NCBI GenBank assembly: GCA_002633005.1
Contig: NMRA01000263.1
Span: 388,189 to 421,966 of the forward strand
From: Phoronis australis
Taxonomy: Eukaryota > Phoronida > Phoronidae
Direction of reading: 5' to 3'
Length of the DNA: 33,778 bases
The first letter of the stretch is position 1; each line of letters begins with the position of its first letter. Under the pieces are notes generated by a model. It saw only the letters and a program-made list of their open reading frames with translations. It made no database searches and had not been told where the DNA came from. This document shows, piece by piece, positions 1 through 11,387 of the stretch. Both the position numbers and the translations under genes were made by a program.

Positions 1-255
1 GAGGTGGTGAGGAGGGGCTTGTGAGTTTAGCGAAGTCGTGCAACATAATACTAGTGTACAGGGATATTCCTGACAAGGTGTAAACCTTTGCCCTTTCGGC
101 ACACCTGATGATGAAAAGTGTGCCTTTTTTCAAAAAGTTGTGCACAGCAGACTTATTGTTAATTAAAGTGGTAACACTTGAAACAGAAACCCCAAGGGCT
201 TTTGAAAAAGGAACAGTCATCATTTGACATGTACAAGTTGTATTTTTATTGAAAT
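1..255. other. Unassigned edge sequence
   Basis: AT-rich sequence before the tandem repeat. I see no coding frame, splice pair or repeat that can be supported here. Confidence 0.5.
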
Positions 256-497
256 TACAAAAACCGCTTAAAGGATGATTGTGAAAATTGGCATGTATGT
301 TCTTACTATGAAGTGGACGGCTGACGGTGATTTTCCGTAGATTTGCACTACTGTGGCGCCTTCTAGTGGCAGTTTTGTTTTTTTGCGCTTATGGCTATAT
401 CTCCTAAACCTTTTGAGGGATCATTACTAAATTTAGGAAGTGTATTTGTATGACATTGACAACAGATGACGACGTTCGGACGGATTTGGCTACCGGT

Positions 498-511
498 GTG
501 CCCCCTAGTGG
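498..511 (-). promoter_or_regulatory. CTCF-like core motif in repeat unit
   Basis: The minus strand reads CCACTAGGGGGCAC, which fits the known CTCF core CCASYAGRKGGCRS at all 14 positions. It lies in the second basic unit of the array. Binding is inference; only the motif match is seen. Confidence 0.45.
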
Positions 512-642
512 CAATTTTATTTTTTTACGTTTACCTCTGTATCTTCAAAAGTCCTCAAAGGATTTTCATAAAATTCAATATGTAGGCACATATTAGTGAG
601 ATGACGTTGTTCTCCCGTTTTCGGATGGACGCGACATAGGTT

Positions 643-656
643 GCGCCACCTAGTGG
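643..656 (-). promoter_or_regulatory. CTCF-like core motif in repeat unit
   Basis: The minus strand reads CCACTAGGTGGCGC, again a full match to CCASYAGRKGGCRS, in the same orientation as the site at 498. One-mismatch versions lie at 356-369, 1060-1073 and 1698-1711; two-mismatch versions at 796-809 and 1288-1301; and a weaker copy at 1441-1454. All point the same way. Confidence 0.45.
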
Positions 657-1815
657 CCATTTTTGCTGTTTTCAAATCTTGGTTTTGGCGTCCACCCCTC
701 TAGCAACCAAATCATTTTAGGGATGGATTTGAAAATTGGCGTATTTATGTTCTCAGTGTGAAGAGGACGTTTGATGATGGCGACTGACTACTGTGGCGTC
801 TCCTAGTGGTAGTTTTGATTTGTTTTGCGCCCATAGTTATATCTCCTATACCCACTGAAGGAACTTATTAAATTTAGTAGGAGTATTTTTATGAAGATAA
901 CAACAGATTTCAACGACTTTCAGGCGGATCCAACAGACACTGTGCCCCACTTAAGTGGCAATTTCATTTTATTCTGTTTTCCTTTGTTTTTCTGAAGTTC
1001 CTTGACACATTTTTATGAAATATGGCATGTTCCAGTTTTTTGATGGATTATACGTTTTTGCACCATCTAGTGGCCATTGTTATGATACAAATAAATAACC
1101 CTAAAAGCACACCATTTGCGATGCATTTGTGGGCGCATTTCAACGCTCTGCGTTGCTGTTGTAGTTTTTTTACGTTTACGTCTGTATCTTCAAAGGTCCT
1201 CAACAGATTTTCATAAAATTTTGAATATAGCCATCTATGGGTGAGATGACGTTATCCTCTTGTTTTTAGATGGAATCGAGGTATTTTACGCCACCTAGTG
1301 ACCATTTTTGCTGTTTTCAAATCTTGGTTTTGGCGTCCACCCCTCTATCAACCAAATCCTTTTTGGGATGGATTTGAAAATTGGCGTATTTATGTTCTCA
1401 GTGTGAAGAGGACGTTTGATGATGGCGACTGACTACTGTGGCATCTCCTAGTGGTAGTTTTGATTTGTTTTGCACCCATAGTTATATCTCCTATACCCAC
1501 TGAAGGAACTTTATTAAATTTAGTAAGTGTATTTTTATGAAGATAACAACAGATGACAACCTTCAGGCGGATCCAACGGACGCTGTGCCCACAAGTGGCA
1601 ATTTCATTTGATTCTGTTTTTCTTTTTTCTCTGAAGTTCCTTGATGGATTTTATGAAATATGGCATGTTCCTGTTTTTTGGATGGATTGTACGTTTTGTG
1701 CCCTCTAATGGCCATTTTTATGATAAAATAAATAACCCTATAAGCACAACATTTGCGATGCATTCGTGGGCGCATTTCAACGCTCCACGTTGCTCTTGTT
1801 TTGCTTGTGTGGTAC

Positions 1816-3966
1816 ATAGGTAAAATTTGAGTAAAATGTCAATATTTTCTCAATGTTTGATCTTTAAGGGATTTGCTGTTGAAATACAAGTTTTTTACTT
1901 GTAAACAGAAACATTGTCCGTCTTGTCTTACATAACCTTGCTACTTTATGTACACCAGGAATGTTTAAAATTGAAAATGATTAGGAATCTGTTCCAGAGT
2001 GTTGAATTGAGGGTAGTTATTAGAATAAACTACTAATTAACTGTGTATGTATTACTGTAAAATTACAATAAAGGAAGACGTGAAGCAAATGTTCATTCTT
2101 CAGAAAAAATAGTGCTGTCTAGCATTCAAGCACACCTAGCTCTTTGCCATGTGTGTTGAATGAAAAGTGATGAAGTTCCCTCTCCAGTGTCTACCAATGG
2201 CAAAATACTGTCTCCAGTGGCTACCAGTGGTAAAATACCTTCTCCAGTGTCGACCAGTTATACTAGAACACCCATCATTTCCACTGCAAAAAACCAAATT
2301 GGCTCGTTACAAGTATCACTTAAAAGACTTGTGCTATTGAATGCACCACAGATATTCTGTAAAACAAGACATATCTGCTGCGTGTAACTATAAAGTCTGA
2401 TTTGAATTTATCAATACCTGATACTTATCCTTTCCTTAATGCCTGCTTTCACACCCAGATGAATTTTGATTCACAACACTCTGTGCATTATTTTTGTTCG
2501 TCTCATTTAGTGATTTGTACAAAGTGTTTCATCTTAATGATTTCAGAATGTAATAATATCCAGCCAAGCTGAAAGTGCCATAGAACTACGTGGACCCCTG
2601 GATGCTGCTAACCTGTATCTTTGTGCAAACTGTTGGATCTTTAAATCTGTTACTACTGAGTATTGGCACAGTATTGCGAATGTGACACTACATTTTGTAT
2701 GAGAGGAGGATGTTGGAGCTGATATTAAGTTGAACTTTGTTTAGTTCCCTTGTAGTGTAGTGACCAGCTTCATAAAACTCTTTAATGAAATGATATAAAA
2801 CTCATTACGCTCGTCTTAGCTAAGACTGGGCACATGTCAAATGAACTACATTAGTTCACGTGATCTGGCCTACAGGTGGCGTGCGATTATATTACATTGC
2901 TAGAGTCAGGCAACAATCAAAGTCACTTGTGGCATTTAGTTGTATTTAACAGCAGGTAAGCAACACTGTGATTGATAATCTAGTATGCTCTTGGTTACTT
3001 CCTTAACACTGCTTATAGTGGCAATTTGTTTGGAATGAAGGAAGCCCAGTGTAAAGCCTCAGTAACCTGCCACTGTAGGGCGCTGCTGATGCGAGCAAGT
3101 GAGTGGGAAGACTCTCGAATTTAACCAATATCAACGTGCACACTCCGTGTGCCTAGGATGCCATACTTGAGTCAATGTAACGATTAAAGTTATGAAGAAC
3201 TGTTGAGGGAATTCAGTTGAAAATATAGAGAAAACATTAAAAGAATCTTTGAATTGGGACAAAATTACAATTATTACAGACAAAAGTTCAAGCACTTCAA
3301 AACATTTTAATTACAAATGTATACTTTTATACTCAGTACTAATTGTAAGTTTCTTGGTTTTCTGTTGATGTCAAAAACAGGATCACTGCATGACTAAAGA
3401 TTGAGAAGACTGACATGGAAAACAAAAAATCAGATAATGTGTTCGCAAGTGTTTTACACAACCTATTTTGGCTTGCCTCAGTAACGAGATTTTGCTGCGT
3501 GGAGTTTGGCTCACCTGCATGGAATTTGGAAAAGAATACGAGTTGAAAATCATGGGAAATTGATCATTTGTGTAACAACTTTAGTTTGCACATTTGAATG
3601 TTTGGCACCAGTTCAGTGTGTTGGTTCTTAGGCTTTAGGTAGCATGAACGCAGATTTTAGAACAATATGTAATTGTCATTGAGTCAATTTCTGCAGTGCA
3701 GAAACATTGTTTAAAAATATTGACAGAACAGAATTGCAGCTAAATTTTGTTGAGAAGAGGTTTTGTTGTTTTTTAAAGACTGATGTTGCATGACTCTGAA
3801 CAGTAACATTTTTCTTAGATTTTATGATCATTGACAAAATCACGATTAGGGGGAAGGACCCTGAAAAGTATGTCGACTTTTTTCTCGTATTGTTCTTTCC
3901 ATTCTTCAAAATACTTCTCACACTGTTTACGATGAACTTGCAGGATTGTATCACTATAATTTTCAG
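1816..3966. other. Intergenic, no supported gene
   Basis: AT-rich sequence with a short coding-phase minisatellite (listed separately), a perfect small hairpin TGAACTA-CAT-TAGTTCA at 2842-2858, and a good donor-like CAG|GTAAGC at about 2955 with no matching exon that I can define. Nothing else is supportable. Confidence 0.4.
2181..2270 (+). repeat. 30-bp minisatellite, three units, open in one frame
   Basis: The block TCTCCAGTG recurs at 2181, 2211 and 2241, so the period is exactly 30 bases. The frame starting at ATG 2160 reads through it as a 10-residue repeat of the type S-P-V-[SA]-T-[NS]-G-K-I-[LP] and stops at 2387 (75 codons). A serine, threonine and proline-rich repeat in frame could belong to a coding exon. 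The short length and the absence of splice sites or homology that I recognise make this only a candidate. Confidence 0.35.
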
Positions 3967-4138
3967 ATGCCAGAAAACTTCGTGCATCAAAAGGTGCGAT
4001 ATGTGTGGAGCCCATAAGTACAAATGACTCGACCAATCACAAGGATGTGGCACAAGACAACGTAACAAAGGAACAGCAAGTTGATAACTCAGGAGAGGAA
4101 CCGGCAACTAAAAGGCCAAAGTTATCTAACAACAGCTA
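3967..4138 (+). CDS. Possible terminal exon of a nuclear protein (unrecognised)
   Basis: A plausible acceptor (CACTATAATTTTCAG) ends at 3966. From there a frame opens with two bases completing a split codon and runs 56 codons to a TAA at 4136-4138. The reading is polar and low in hydrophobics and ends with PATKRPKLSNNS, where KRPK resembles a basic nuclear localisation signal. AATAAA occurs at 4722-4727. I do not recognise the family and cannot place the upstream exon. The minus strand over 3815-4036 also has a well-behaved 73-codon frame containing the charged stretch EKYFEEWKEQYEKK, but it has a stop immediately upstream and no clear acceptor. At most one strand is likely to be real. Confidence 0.28.
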
Positions 4139-4299
4139 ACTAGATGAATCTGACTGCTCAGAGCTGCAGTGTGAGACAGAAGTAATCAATAGGCCATGTA
4201 CAATGCGAGACAAAAGTAATTCAACAAAATACTGTTTCCTAGTCATGATGGCTCTTTCTGTTAACATCATAAAGTTTTGGTAATAACTATTGGGGCTGT

Positions 4300-4470
4300 G
4301 AAATTCACTGCTGTGGTGGTAAAATTAGTGGTAAGTAAACGCCCAAAGTCCACCATATCACCTTGAGCACTGAACGTAAGTTACGGTGCGTAGGCGCTAC
4401 TATCAAATGCCAAAAGGTGGTTGGCTGCACCTACGTGTGCCTAAACCCCACTACAGCACTGGTGAAATTC
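4300..4470. mobile_element. Small inverted-repeat (MITE-like) element
   Basis: The left end (4301-4320, AAATTCACTGCTGTGGTGGT) is imperfectly mirrored by the right end at 4446-4469, whose reverse complement begins AATTTCACCAGTGCTGTAGTG. The interior has no open frame. This looks like a non-autonomous foldback element of about 170 bases, but the arms carry an indel and no target duplication is obvious. Confidence 0.35.
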
Positions 4471-5094
4471 TAATAACAGAATGGCTTTAATAGCCACATT
4501 GATAAGTCTGCTGTTATTTCCCTTCATTCTCAGTCACGAGGGAAGACTTCTCTGATGTTGAATTTGACTTCCGTCCGTCGTCATGACGGAGAATTCCGGG
4601 TCACTTTGTCTGAATAGTGAACTTGCTTGTGCTTGTCTGTATCCTTATTTCTTGTCTTTTCTAGCAAAAAATGAAAATTTGGGAGTGTGTCTCCACATGA
4701 CTGGGTTGATAAAGTAGGTCAAATAAAACGGCATTGTAATATCATGCTTCAATAAAACCATTGCCAAGAATCAACCAACCATTTCAAGTCTTATGGTTGG
4801 CAGGGAAAGTGATTTGAATGTTGTGAATAGGTGATGTTACGGTCGATATGATTATGGACTAGAAGTGTCTCATTAATGTGGATGCTTAATTGTACTAATT
4901 TGTATGTTTACTATTGGTATGAAGTATACATGCTTTCTGAGCACAGCAGACATCATAAATGGATATGAGGGGAGTATCCTCGCTTGCAGGATAGTCACTG
5001 ATGCACAGCTAGGCAAAGTTTCCTCAGTATACTTTTTGCAGGACACATCTTGGTCCAGTGTTTGTTCAGGCTATCACCAAATATCTGGCGTGCA

Positions 5095-5230
5095 TTCAGT
5101 AACGCTAGGACCTACGCTAGTACCTAGCTAAAACTTAGCCAAAGTAACGTGATTTCCTTTGAAATACACGGCAATATCTCACGAAATCTCGCTAAGTCTT
5201 GCTTTTTAGCGAGGTCCTAGGGTTACTGAA
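5095..5230. mobile_element. 136-bp hairpin MITE-like element
   Basis: The left end reads TTCAGTAACGCTAGGACCT and the right end, on the opposite strand, TTCAGTAACCCTAGGACCT: 19 bases with one mismatch, with weaker pairing continuing inward (CTAGC and CTTAGC motifs). The whole sequence could fold into one long hairpin. There is no coding capacity. Confidence 0.6.
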
Positions 5231-5633
5231 CGGGAGGCAGGTGTAAGATTATGTTAATTAGATCACGAAATTGACAACCAGGATGCATTTTAATTTTTCT
5301 TTTATCAAATTTTAGTTTTGTTTTTTGTTGTAAATTTAAGTTATAGGGCCGCGGAAGTGTAAAAGTTGTGGTATTGTATAAAATTTGTTAATTTCTGAAA
5401 CAGTAAAATGCCTCTGTAATAGGTTTGGTTGTATCGTCCAGAATGATGTCATTATTATTTTTAATAATATATTTTAGCTCATGAAAAGAGTAAATTTGAA
5501 TGGAAAGTCACAGAATAAGTCCGGGATTACTGGGTGTGAACGTCAATATGTGAAGTTTCGCTAGCGTGAAGTTTCGTTGACTTGTGAAATTGAGCCAATA
5601 TGTGAAGTTGCCCCTCTATCTGCATGGATGGGC

Positions 5634-5914
5634 TTATATGTTTAAAACTTGAGTAAAACCACAGATTATGATAAATTTGAGAAGCAATTTTTTCAGATGT
5701 GTGCTCCTACGACATTTCAGGCGGCAATGCAAGTTTGGACACTTGGGTAAAGTGACCAGCAATTCCCAGAAGGCGTTGACTGTGACCGGACGTTGAGGTG
5801 TATTCAATTGAACATAACTTCTGTAAACTGTTTCTGGTTTTAAAAAAACATCGAATTTTTTCACAGTTGTATGTTCTCCTCTGTAGCAACGCCTTTCTTT
5901 GCCTTTTTTGCCAT
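5634..5914 (-). pseudogene. Minus-strand coding-like relic, frame broken
   Basis: On the minus strand an ATG at 5914 in good context opens a lysine-rich start (MAKKAKKGVATEENIQL) that stops after 17 codons at 5861-5863. A second minus frame then runs from 5864 to 5634 and looks more protein-like than its neighbours (FDVFLKPETVYRSYVQLNTP). The two could be joined by a frameshift or an unseen intron. I do not recognise the protein. It may be chance. Confidence 0.2.
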
Positions 5915-7146
5915 TTATTCTTGGCGTTGAATAGAAATTGGTACTACTAATGGCCTGGAACTTACCGCGGCCACTATACCGCTGCCACTATACCGCCTCT
6001 GCTGCGGAAACTAGCCGCTCTGACATCAGCATAGGCGCGTGTATGTGCAACTATCAATATTTCTTTTGAAAAAAACTTTTCTGATGTTGGCGCATACCAG
6101 AGGCGGATCCAGGATTTTTAGTTAGGGTATTAGCCTGGATTTTGCCTGTCAGACATTCACATCCCCAAACAGCCAAATGGAATCTGGGAAANAAAGTAAC
6201 TATGATGTACTTATGAAAAGTTGGGAAGATGCCTTAGATTTCGGTGTGGTTTGTTCATGTATGTCCTGAAGCAGATACCGCACAAAAGTACTATTTAGTG
6301 TTCACTATTCTTTAGTCTTGAATAAAAGTTATTTTGCAATTTGTTAACCTTTTTGGGGCTTGCACCTCTCAAGAATTGAAAAATTAATCTGATTTTCTAA
6401 AAATTTTGAGGTTGCCTGTTGTCAGTATGGCATCTGTCTGTGGTCGAGGTGTATGTACTAAACGTTCACAAGCTCCCATTGTTTAGTGAAATTTTAACAA
6501 AGTCTATGTAACTACGGCGGATAGATCTCTGAATTCTTGAACGACTTCCTGAACTGCCGAAATCTGAGACACGTGTCCCATGCATCACTGGCAGGTGCCA
6601 GTATTAGAATGTTGTCATCTCCGTGTGATGTCATCTTTTTCTTCTTAGCTGAGTCTAGGACTTCAAACCTAGTATGTTAATTGGAGGCAGAATTGACCTT
6701 CAAGGGACATCCGTTAAAAAACACCTGAAATGGATGTCATCTCTATCACGGATTTGGAAGACCATGTATCATTGTGACAAGTAACTTAGATTTACGAGTC
6801 TGGTTTTGGTTTCAATTCATTGTTTTTCCCCAGTCATTGTTTTTTGCACAAAGTGTGGGTGTGATGTGTGGGTGTTATTTATTGTTTCCTGAGTGTTAGA
6901 CATAAACGTTCGGGGATTTGATGGGAAAATGTCCGTATTCCAAGTTGTTCATTCATCGTTTGTTGCTTACGGTAAACAGGAACGTCGTCAAATAGATCAG
7001 CTTAGGTTCAACTAAATTTGCCGTATTCAGTTAACAGTTGGTGTCTACCCGTTCAGCGACAACTGAAAGGACACCTGCATGTGGAGATGGATATGAAGCC
7101 GGCAAACTAATTTTGGAAGGGCTGGCTTTATTGAAATCTGATAATT

Positions 7147-7528
7147 TCATATATTTCTTTTTAGTTGGTTGTACACTGAATGGTCTCGGACAGTGCTCGA
7201 GAATATGAAATTATTTTCTGCCAAGATTAAGAGATCTGCTTTGTGCTCTTGGCTGACAAGGAGCATTTCCTCGACAGTACTTATTCGCATATTTCCCGTT
7301 AAGCTTCCTATTACGAGTGGACACTTCACAAAATGTACTTCGTGGCTACTTCCTGAGATTTTGACTGTTTTTCAACATCTTTTGACTGAACGAAAAATAA
7401 TACCCTTTACCCTCAGAAAGACTTCGTGCACGAATGCGTTCTTGATATGGATCGTATGTAACACCCTTATGTTGTGCACACATGCAGGCTGTCAAGTTAT
7501 TACTTAAAACATTCGAATCTCGTTTCAA
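7147..7528 (-). pseudogene. Minus-strand coding-like relic (unrecognised)
   Basis: Two adjacent minus-strand frames, 7528-7346 and 7329-7147, follow each other with a stop and a frame change between them. The second includes the stretch ISTVEEMLLVSQEHKADLLI, which has plausible composition for a folded protein. No domain is recognised. An open plus-strand frame of 112 codons covers the same bases and looks less protein-like. Confidence 0.15.
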
Positions 7529-8009
7529 TAAACGATGCCAGTTCGACAGCTCTATGACACTGACTAGACACGAGGATTCACCTTACAATTTAAAGCTTAT
7601 GCATGGATGACTCTTGACTATATCCCGAAGTATTTGTAGCCTACACGCTGGTTAGAGTGAATTGCCCCTTGGCCTTCTGTAGGCGGTTTAATAACAGTGT
7701 TTCATTGTTTGTCACACCTTTGCATTCCGAGATCGACACTAACTGGTCGTGTACTTGACTGTTAAATATATTTTATTTCGTATTTACTAAAACTACAGCC
7801 CTGGGTTCATATTAAAAATACATCAAACGTGACCAACTTAGCTCGTATGTTTGTCGAAAGTCCAGTCCTCCTCCTCCTCAAGTGCCCTACCGGTAACTGT
7901 GAACATTGCTAGCCCCTCCGGCTTTCTGAAGTTGCGATAAATTAATTAAGTAATGTTAGCAGTCTCTTAGTTTAGATGTTGTGTATGATTAAAAACGGTA
8001 TGAGTAGAA

Positions 8010-8050
8010 TAGAGTAGAATAGACTTTATTGCAGACTCTTCATAAAGTAT
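8010..8050 (-). mobile_element. Possible 3' tail of a non-LTR element
   Basis: The minus strand reads CTGCAATAAAGTCTATTCTACTCTATTC. An AATAAAGT signal followed by short pentamer-like repeats is common at the 3' end of CR1/L2-type retroelements in invertebrates. No reverse transcriptase frame can be seen in the flank above 8050, so this would be a 5'-truncated copy. Confidence 0.3.
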
Positions 8051-9699
8051 ACAGATGTACAGATCCGTAATACAATAATGAAATATGCTAATTAAGATTA
8101 TGTAATCCAACAGCTAAAATGTGGACTGTAAAAAGCAGTTAAACAACTACCAACTGAGAAAAACTTAACACTAGATTTTATGAATATAGTATACAATGAA
8201 TGAAAACCATGCAGAACAAACAAACGCAAGCGGGTATTTGAAACTTTGCGTACTAGTATCATGAATTGCAACAATGCCAGAATCCGGAAGACGTCGTAGG
8301 AAACGAAAAATAAGTTTCCGCAATGTAGCTTTGCATTATTGAAAGCTGCAAATGAACCAAATCAAAGATGTGCTCTCACATTTTGAGAAACCAAGAAACC
8401 GCTTAAGTACATTATGGTCAGATACATGGAACTTCAAATTTGCAGCAATTTTACAACATTAGAAGATTGAAGTTCACATGTTATATGTATTGACACTGAC
8501 TATACCAATGCTTTACACAGATCCGGCTGCTTTACCATGAATACAGAAATAAACACAAGAGTAATCCTAAATCGCTGTATTGTATATCAATGCAACTTTT
8601 TGATACATGAAATGACGTTTTTGAATAAGATGGGAATAAGCACGACGCAATCAAACCCTGCCGTGAAAACCGCAACCGAAACTTATTTCACCCATATAAT
8701 ATACTGATAAAACCGCGTGGCCAAGGTATAAAGTGCACATTTACATGTATATCTCTCAAATGATCATACACAGGTTTCTTGGCTGTGCATTCAGGCCACC
8801 ATGCAGTCGAGTGGCGCATGTGCCAGTCAGCGTCCATTTTTCCTTTTCACATTTTTTCATTATTATTGGAGTGGGGGAGGGTGAAAAAAGTGTCCGCCTC
8901 AGAGAAACAAAAAGTTCGAGAAAACGAGACAAAAGTCCATTAAAAAGGCGCAGACGCACAGTTCACAGACCTGAAGGTGACACCTCCTTTTTTAGTCCTC
9001 CCGCTTTTTTGTTAGCAAAAGGTCCACTTTGTCAGCCAGATTCGAGCCCCCCATATTAAAGGCTGGGTGGAAGCATGCTAAGTTAAGGTCTTATTTTGTT
9101 GAGGTTGGCCTTGGGAGGGCCTAATTTTGTAGATGTACCTCCCAGGTAACCGAAATGCGCGATGTTTGGTGACGTGATCATGTGTGAACGACTGCGCACG
9201 CGATCCCTAAACAAAACTTACAAGAGATCTAATGAAAATAACTTGACCATCTATCTGTCTTCACAACGCTCATCACGAAAGAAACAGTTTTAAACATACA
9301 GGTATCCAAACTTATGACTGATATGACTTTGAGCTGTCCACCACTCGCGGTATTCATATTCAGTTGACGAACAAGGCAAACCTTGAACATATATAGAGTC
9401 GCGTGCCAAAGCGGCCCAACGTACAGCTCTACACAAGGTGTGCCTGTCCGGTGTCCTCGCAACGACTGTGTCCAGTTTTACTGTTGAAACAATTACTTTT
9501 TAATTGGTTGTATCTGGGTTGCGTATAGTTTGGGATGTGATAAGCCATCTGTTGTAGACACTTGTGACTTATTTAGGATTTTAAAACCACATATTAATCA
9601 CTTGAGACTCATGACCTCACCTTTTTTCCTAACGGGTAAATACCGGGTGTAAAATTGAACGATTCAGTGTTGTATTGTATCAACACGTGTTGTTTACAG

Positions 9700-9881
9700 A
9701 TGCTCAAATTTCCCATATGGATAGTGAAAATAAGAAGTCAGTAATTGTTCCTTCTCAACGGGGAAAATTACCTAAAGCTGACACAAAATCGCCCGGCGTT
9801 GTTGTGCGCCTACCGGGGAGTGTGTTTTCAGAGGCACATCTCGGATATGGTAGAGGTGATGCCCAGGAGTTGCTCATCTAA
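9700..9881 (+). CDS. Possible short terminal exon (weak)
   Basis: An acceptor-like GTGTTGTTTACAG ends at 9699 and the frame behind it stays open for 60 codons to TAA at 9879-9881. The reading is hydrophilic and includes SQRGKLPKADTKSPGVVVRL. No family is recognised and no partner exon is seen. Confidence 0.15.
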
Positions 9882-10455
9882 GTTGTTGATGGGGTGAGCA
9901 AGCTTTCAGTCGTGCTGGAGTGCCATTTTAAACAGGAGGAGAGAATGACGTGAATTTTTGCATGTAGATTCTTTGAGTATACCCTTTCAAATGAACTGTA
10001 ACAATTTTTTTCTCAAACTTACCGTTTTCGAGATATTTGACTGTGAATTTCTTAAAAAAACGCAAAATATCATTTTTTTCGAAAAAATAGCGGAATTGTG
10101 TGATACTACCCAATTGGATAAAGGTTTGAACGGGCTTTCAGAAGATGTGTTTCATTTTTCGCTAGGACGTCTACTTTTCGAGTTATTTGAGATTTTCTGA
10201 TAACGCTGTACCTTGGTTGGGCGCTCTCGCTGCATTGATGTTGGTTTAGATTCTATTGTACTAGACTGTAGCCTATTTCTTATTGATTTATGACATCTAA
10301 GTTCATCATATGAATTTAGTGATGTGGTTCATCATCTCCACTACCATCATCATATTTGTCGTCGTCGTCTTCCTCCCCATCGTCCTGTTTTCGCGTAATT
10401 TCGCCAAGTATCGCTCCTCCGAGCGCTCTCGTCTAAGTTGTTGATGGGGTGAGCA
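9877..10455. repeat. 24-bp exact direct repeat, 555 bp apart
   Basis: TCTAAGTTGTTGATGGGGTG plus AGCA occurs at 9877 and again at 10432, with near-identical flanks (CTCATC and CTCGTC before, AGCT and GGCT after). The enclosed 530 bases include homopolymer-rich AT sequence and the first copy of the GTC/ATC-rich family. This could be a local tandem duplication. Confidence 0.6.
10205..10437. repeat. GTC/ATC-rich repeat family, copy 1
   Basis: Begins with a CTCGCTGCATTGATGTTGG-type block, passes through CTGTAGCCTATTTCTTATTG and a run of TCATC/GTC triplets, and ends in AATTTCGCCAAGTATCGCTC then CTCCGAGCG. Copies 2 and 3 follow the N gap. Related ends occur at about 18945-18985 and 23025-23060, inside the two halves of the segmental duplication. 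No coding function is evident. Confidence 0.65.
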
Positions 10456-10594
10456 GGCTAAGAAATTAAGATGTCAACTCTTTTAGATAGTTATATCTAT
10501 AAAAAAACACGTAATTTTTACAGAGTAATTGTTTAAAAATCACCCTTTTGTTGAACTATTCCGCCACACATTCCTTTCATAGAGGTCTTAAACT

Positions 10595-10625
10595 ATTGAT
10601 ATTATTGATATTATTGATATTATTG
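10595..10625. repeat. Short ATTGATATT repeat
   Basis: Three and a half units of the 9-base word ATTGATATT. Confidence 0.8.
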
Positions 10626-11151
10626 CTTATTGAAAGTGAATCAACACCTCTTTGGATTTTTTCTTTTTATCACAACAATCCTCGATACGTTTTGAAGAGT
10701 TGCAATAATGGACTCTTATAGTGTTTCAACCCAGAAGAAGAGAACCAGACCGCAGTCATCCATCTTGCTTGCAATTGCTATGTATGCCACTCACCTACGT
10801 AGGTATGTCCGGGTGTAAAAGCCGCGGATTGCAGAACAAATGAAAACTAAACAATGAGAAGTTTTAAATGTACATGAGTAGACCGGGTGATAAAGTCTTG
10901 TTTTATATGAAATCAACACATTTCGTGTCGTAACCGATAACTGCAAATTTTCACACTGAACAAAAGTGCTTTGCTGATTGACAGCTTTTACAAATGTCTA
11001 AAATTAACGGAAAAACGCGCTAAGGTTAGAACTTGTTTTAAACCCACGAATTTAATTGCATTAAAGTTACTTGACAGAATTCGTCGCAGATTGGTATTTT
11101 AAATGTCAAAAATCAAAATTATGTAGACTTTCAGCTCGCAGTACATACTTT

Positions 11152-11346
11152 CATACATACATACATACATACATACGTACGTACGTACGTACGTACATAC
11201 ATACATACATGCGTACGTACATAAATACATACATACATACATACATACATACATACGTACATACGTACGTACATACATACATACATACATACATACGTAC
11301 GTACATAAATACATACACACATACATACACACATACATACATACAC
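11152..11346. repeat. CATA/CGTA microsatellite
   Basis: Nearly 200 bases of CATA with interspersed CGTA and CACA variants. It lies about 40 bases before the assembly gap. Open frames across it are an artefact of a 4-base repeat without stops. Confidence 0.95.
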
Positions 11347-11387
11347 ATGTATCCAGCAAAAATGCTCTTTAGATCATGGGCTATAGC

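Larger units (their letters stand above)
256..1815. repeat. Higher-order tandem repeat with recurring CTAGTGG core
   Basis: The stretch from about 660 to 1180 recurs at about 1305 to 1815 with a constant offset of 645 bases; for example the GAAAATTGGCGTATTTATG block lies at 731 and at 1376. A more diverged copy of that block lies at 283. Within this, a basic unit of roughly 145 bases is marked by a core reading C-C/T-CTAGTGG followed by a T-rich run, seen near 360, 502, 647, 800, 1064, 1292, 1445 and 1702, with two decayed versions near 950 and 1593. Three sub-types (followed by CAGTTTTG, CAATTTTA and CCATTTTTG) alternate, so this is a higher-order array and not a simple satellite. Short open frames inside it follow the repeat and are not genes. 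Confidence 0.85.
5231..9699. other. Long mostly non-coding stretch
   Basis: No gene can be defined with confidence. Minor items: short direct repeats GTGAAGTTTCG near 5550-5575; a repeated GCCACTATACCGC pair near 5970-5997; two weak minus-strand relics (5634-5914 and 7147-7528) and a possible retroelement tail near 8010, listed separately. The open frame at 8733-9059 shows no family features. Confidence 0.35.

Noticed and set aside
7169-7507. 112-codon plus-strand frame
   Set aside because: No recognisable feature; the minus strand over the same bases looks slightly more protein-like, and neither is convincing.
8733-9059. 108-codon plus-strand frame with a basic stretch
   Set aside because: No signal, domain or splice context; composition follows local purine-rich sequence.
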